Positions 17,215-18,689 of a DNA stretch of 18,689 nt are shown here, one piece after another. The stretch's first letter is position 1, and every line of letters starts with the position of its first letter. Under the pieces are notes generated by a model. The model did not search any database, had not been told where the DNA came from, and saw only the letters and a program-made list of their open reading frames with translations. The stretch comes from an uncultured Clostridium sp. (GTDB lineage Bacteria > Bacillota > Clostridia > Lachnospirales > Lachnospiraceae), in contig CABQJA010000024.1 in assembly GCA_902464345.1 (NCBI GenBank), forward strand, positions 1 through 18,689, given 5' to 3'. The position numbers and the translations under genes were made by a program.

Positions 17215-17937
17215 ATGGGCAAGCATTGTGTCATGATAGCCGGAGGCGAATTTGAAGTTGAATTCGCCTCTTCTTATATCAGAAATAAATATGGCAGTGA
17301 GGGACCGGAGCTGTTTGTGATTGCGGATCATGGACTGGATGGAATGGCAGAGCTTGAAAAGCGCAATCCGGATATGCAGGCTGAGCTGATCGTGGTCGGA
17401 GATTATGATTCTGTAGAACCGGAGGATCTGCAGAACTATCGGGAAAGACCGGGTGTCCGGATCCTTCAGTATCCACCGGAGAAGAATTATACAGATTCCC
17501 ATCTGGCACTCTATACGGCTCTGGGGGAGGATATTGAAGAGATAACGATTCTCGGAGCGACCGGAACCAGAATCGATCATATGCTGGCGAATCTGGGGCT
17601 TTTGCAGATCTGTATGGAAAAAGGAATTGAAGCAGAATTGGTAGATGCACATAACCGGATTCATATGATCGATCATGAGCTTCGTCTGGAACGGGAGAAG
17701 CAGTTTGGAACTTATGTCTCATTGATTCCGTATACAGAGCTGGTGACCGGTGTGACACTTACAGGGATGAAATATCCGCTGGAGGATTATACCTTTCATA
17801 TCGGAATTGCATGGGAAGGCAGGAATGAGATTACAGACAATGGAGTGAGCCGCGGTATCAGCAATGAGATTGAAGAAGAAGAGGCATTGATCCAGATGAA
17901 GACCGGAAGTCTTTTGGTCATTGAAAGCAGAGATTAA
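17215..17937 (+). CDS. thiN: Thiamine diphosphokinase
   Basis: 240 aa. It transfers pyrophosphate from ATP to thiamine to form TPP, the cofactor for, among others, transketolase in the same pathway as Rpe. The N-terminal catalytic domain contains VGDYDSV (61-67), PPEKNYTDSHLAL (87-99) and LGATGTRIDHMLAN (113-126). The C-terminal substrate-binding domain follows, with LEDYTFHIGIAWEGRNE and GVSRGISNEI, then ending in LLVIES. AGGAG at 17204-17208 precedes ATG 17215. Codons about 10-19 contain a perfect 10-bp hairpin. The rsgA-rpe-thiN order matches B. subtilis. The gene ends the operon. Confidence 0.93.
   Translation: MGKHCVMIAGGEFEVEFASSYIRNKYGSEGPELFVIADHGLDGMAELEKRNPDMQAELIVVGDYDSVEPEDLQNYRERPGVRILQYPPEKNYTDSHLALYTALGEDIEEITILGATGTRIDHMLANLGLLQICMEKGIEAELVDAHNRIHMIDHELRLEREKQFGTYVSLIPYTELVTGVTLTGMKYPLEDYTFHIGIAWEGRNEITDNGVSRGISNEIEEEEALIQMKTGSLLVIESRD
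17243..17270 (+). repeat. Perfect 10-bp hairpin inside the 5' end of thiN
   Basis: GAGGCGAATT (17243-17252) and AATTCGCCTC (17261-17270) are exact reverse complements around the 8-nt loop TGAAGTTG, followed by TTCTTATAT. It lies about 28 nt after the thiN start codon and encodes EFEVEFA. It could be chance coding symmetry or a weak intragenic attenuator. Confidence 0.6.
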
Positions 17938-17946
17938 TAGAAATAA

Positions 17947-17976
17947 ATAAGCACTCAGCCGAACCTGAGTGCTTGT
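17947..17976. terminator. Hairpin terminator after thiN, possibly bidirectional
   Basis: AAGCACTCAG (17949-17958) and CTGAGTGCTT (17965-17974) form a perfect 10-bp stem with loop CCGAAC; a U-G and an A-U pair can extend it by two. The plus-strand tail (GTTATAT) is a poor T-run. The minus-strand tail (TTATTTATTTC) is better. It closes the def-to-thiN unit. Confidence 0.7.
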
Positions 17977-18030
17977 TATATGAGGGGAGAGAAAATTATT
18001 AGTTAATGCTAAATCTTTATTTACCTGTAT

Positions 18031-18036
18031 TATAAT
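18031..18036 (+). promoter_or_regulatory. Candidate -10 element for rlmH
   Basis: A perfect TATAAT in an AT-rich intergenic stretch, 91 nt before rlmH and after the thiN terminator. No good -35 is present at 16-18 bp (the best placed hexamer, GCTAAA, is poor), and the upstream TG is not at extended -10 spacing. A promoter is expected here, since rlmH follows a terminator. Confidence 0.35.
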
Positions 18037-18126
18037 CATCAAATATGAACAAATTATGAATGCGAATAGTGCTTTATGTGAAAGATATAGAAAACAGAAA
18101 TCGCTTACGGGGCAGGAGAACAGAGA

Positions 18127-18591
18127 TTGAAACTACGAGTGTTATGTGTCGGAAAAGTAAAGGAAGAATTCTACAGAAATCGGATTCAGGAGTTTTCGGA
18201 GCAGTTAAATCGTCAGGTAAAAACAGAAATTATTGAGGTGGAAGATGAACGCACGCCGGATGGAAGCAATGAGCTGAACTTAAATAAGATCAGACAGGCA
18301 GAGGGCGAACGGCTGTTGCGGTATCTGCCGAAGAATGCGGAAGAGCTTGTAATAGCTCTCTGTATTGATGGTAAAAAGTATAATCAGGAACAACTGATGA
18401 GATTGATCAAACGGTATGAAACCGAACGGGGAATCTCACAGGTGACATATATTATCGGAGGTTCGGTTGGACTGGATGAGAGAGTTATCCGGCGGGCAGA
18501 TGTCAGACTGAGCTTTTCGGATATGACCTTTCCACATCAGCTGATGCGAGTCATGCTGTTAGAACAGCTAACAGCCATCCATTATTTATGA
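18127..18591 (+). CDS. rlmH: 23S rRNA pseudouridine-1915 N3-methyltransferase RlmH with an abnormal C-terminus
   Basis: 154 aa. SPOUT-family enzyme that methylates pseudouridine 1915 in helix 69 of 23S rRNA on the assembled ribosome. It starts at TTG 18127, 8 nt after CAGGAG, giving MKLRVLCVGKVKEEFYR. Family motifs are ERTPDGSNE, AEGERLL, LCIDGKKY, the SAM knot IIGGSVGLDERV (109-120), and LSFSDMTFPHQLMRVMLLEQ (128-147). After EQL (148) the family continues LYRxxRIxxxxPYHK/R; here it reads TAIHYL and stops. The conserved PYHK/R tail, which contributes to the composite active site in E. coli RlmH as I recall it, is therefore missing. The tail is found just downstream on the opposite strand (see the inverted segment). 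As shown, the protein is probably inactive or altered. Confidence 0.9.
   Translation: MKLRVLCVGKVKEEFYRNRIQEFSEQLNRQVKTEIIEVEDERTPDGSNELNLNKIRQAEGERLLRYLPKNAEELVIALCIDGKKYNQEQLMRLIKRYETERGISQVTYIIGGSVGLDERVIRRADVRLSFSDMTFPHQLMRVMLLEQLTAIHYL
18555..18575 (+). repeat. Palindrome spanning the left inversion junction
   Basis: GCTGTTAG (18555-18562) and CTAACAGC (18568-18575) are exact reverse complements around AACAG. The left arm of the 8-bp junction repeat lies inside it. The pentamer AACAG/CTGTT occurs at 18556-18560, 18563-18567, 18570-18574 and, across the segment, at 18630-18634. Confidence 0.7.
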
Positions 18592-18635
18592 TATGGCTGG
18601 TGATTCAGAATCCGGTAACTGCGATAGAGCTGTTC
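18562..18635. repeat. Inverted-repeat-bounded segment carrying the RlmH C-terminal tail (putative DNA inversion)
   Basis: Arms GAACAGCT (18562-18569) and AGCTGTTC (18628-18635) are perfect inverted repeats flanking 58 bp (18570-18627). On the minus strand the segment encodes YRSYRILNHQPYHK and a TAA stop, the canonical RlmH ending with exact family spacing after EQL. On the plus strand it encodes TAIHYL and TGA. Reversing the 58 bp extends plus-strand rlmH to 162 aa with a normal C-terminus. The arms encode the same Glu-Gln-Leu in both flanking frames, so both stay in frame in either orientation. A nested 7-bp dyad (CAGCCAT 18572-18578, ATGGCTG 18593-18599) lies inside. Whether inversion is active or fixed is unknown. 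Confidence 0.75.
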
Positions 18636-18689
18636 ATATAAAACAACACCGGACAGACCGGTAGAAAGCTCCATGGAGGACAGATAGAT
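18582..18689 (-). CDS. C-terminal part of an RlmH-like protein on the opposite strand (5' end outside the window)
   Basis: An open minus-strand frame from the window edge to TAA (18582-18584), 35 codons visible. Its last 15 residues, LYRSYRILNHQPYHK, are a canonical RlmH C-terminus. The 20 residues before them (IYLSSMELSTGLSGVVLYEQ) align without gaps to the plus-strand RlmH segment FSDMTFPHQLMRVMLLEQ, sharing Ser, Met, Leu, Val, Leu and Glu-Gln. They have STGLSG where RlmH has the conserved PHQLMR. Codons look native. It may be a second, divergent rlmH-family gene converging on rlmH (their ends overlap by 10 bp), or only the flipped rlmH tail next to a chance open frame. Twenty codons upstream of the junction are too few to be sure. 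Confidence 0.6.
   Translation of the reverse strand: MYLSSMELSTGLSGVVLYEQLYRSYRILNHQPYHK

Noticed and set aside
18056..18130. 24-codon leader frame whose TGA overlaps the rlmH TTG start
   Set aside because: The TTGA overlap is suggestive of coupling, but its ATG has no SD, the peptide is nondescript, and rlmH has its own CAGGAG site.
18648..18662. ACCGG-ACAGA-CCGGT hairpin followed on the minus strand by GTTGTTTT, a possible terminator
   Set aside because: The stem is only 5 bp and lies within the open minus-strand frame upstream of the RlmH-like tail; too weak to call.

Overview
The window is a dense, almost entirely plus-strand run of housekeeping genes from a Gram-positive, probably Lachnospiraceae-like (Firmicutes, Clostridia) chromosome. 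The case rests on gene order, protein style, AGGAGG/AGGTGA ribosome-binding sites, occasional TTG starts and moderate GC. From rqcH to thiN the order largely follows the Bacillus subtilis yloA-to-thiN cluster: rqcH, yicC, gmk, rpoZ, priA, def, fmt, rsmB, rlmN, prpC, prkC, rsgA, rpe, thiN. The differences are that no remA lies between yicC and gmk, and murE sits where coaBC would be.

Layout. 1-1144: 3' part of glycogen synthase glgA, closed by a rho-independent terminator (1187-1238). 1276-3027: rqcH (ribosome-associated quality control). 3092-8634: a transcription unit from a strong promoter whose -35 box overlaps the rqcH stop codon: yicC, gmk, rpoZ, murE, priA (nucleotide supply, RNA polymerase omega, peptidoglycan precursor, replication restart). 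8712-17937: a second long unit from another near-consensus promoter overlapping the priA stop codon: def and fmt (N-formyl-Met handling), rsmB and rlmN (rRNA/tRNA methylation), prpC and prkC (Ser/Thr phosphatase and PASTA kinase), rsgA (30S assembly GTPase), rpe and thiN. A hairpin at 17947-17976 closes it. 18127-18591: rlmH (23S rRNA pseudouridine-1915 methyltransferase). Many junctions are tight (1 to 15 nt, or overlapping), which implies coupled translation.

The striking region is the extreme right end. The plus-strand rlmH follows the family up to ...MLLEQL and then ends in six unrelated residues (TAIHYL). The missing canonical RlmH tail (YRSYRILNHQPYHK) is present immediately downstream on the minus strand. 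The two sides are joined by an 8-bp perfect inverted repeat (GAACAGCT 18562-18569, AGCTGTTC 18628-18635). Reversing the 58 bp between the arms in silico restores a full-length 162-aa RlmH. In the present orientation the tail is in frame with a minus-strand reading frame that is open to the window edge and itself looks RlmH-like. This could be an intragenic DNA inversion that moves one C-terminal tail between two convergent genes, or a fixed micro-inversion that has damaged rlmH. The window cannot decide between them.

I see no tRNA, rRNA, CRISPR array, insertion sequence or prophage gene, and no stretch over 300 bp without a gene.
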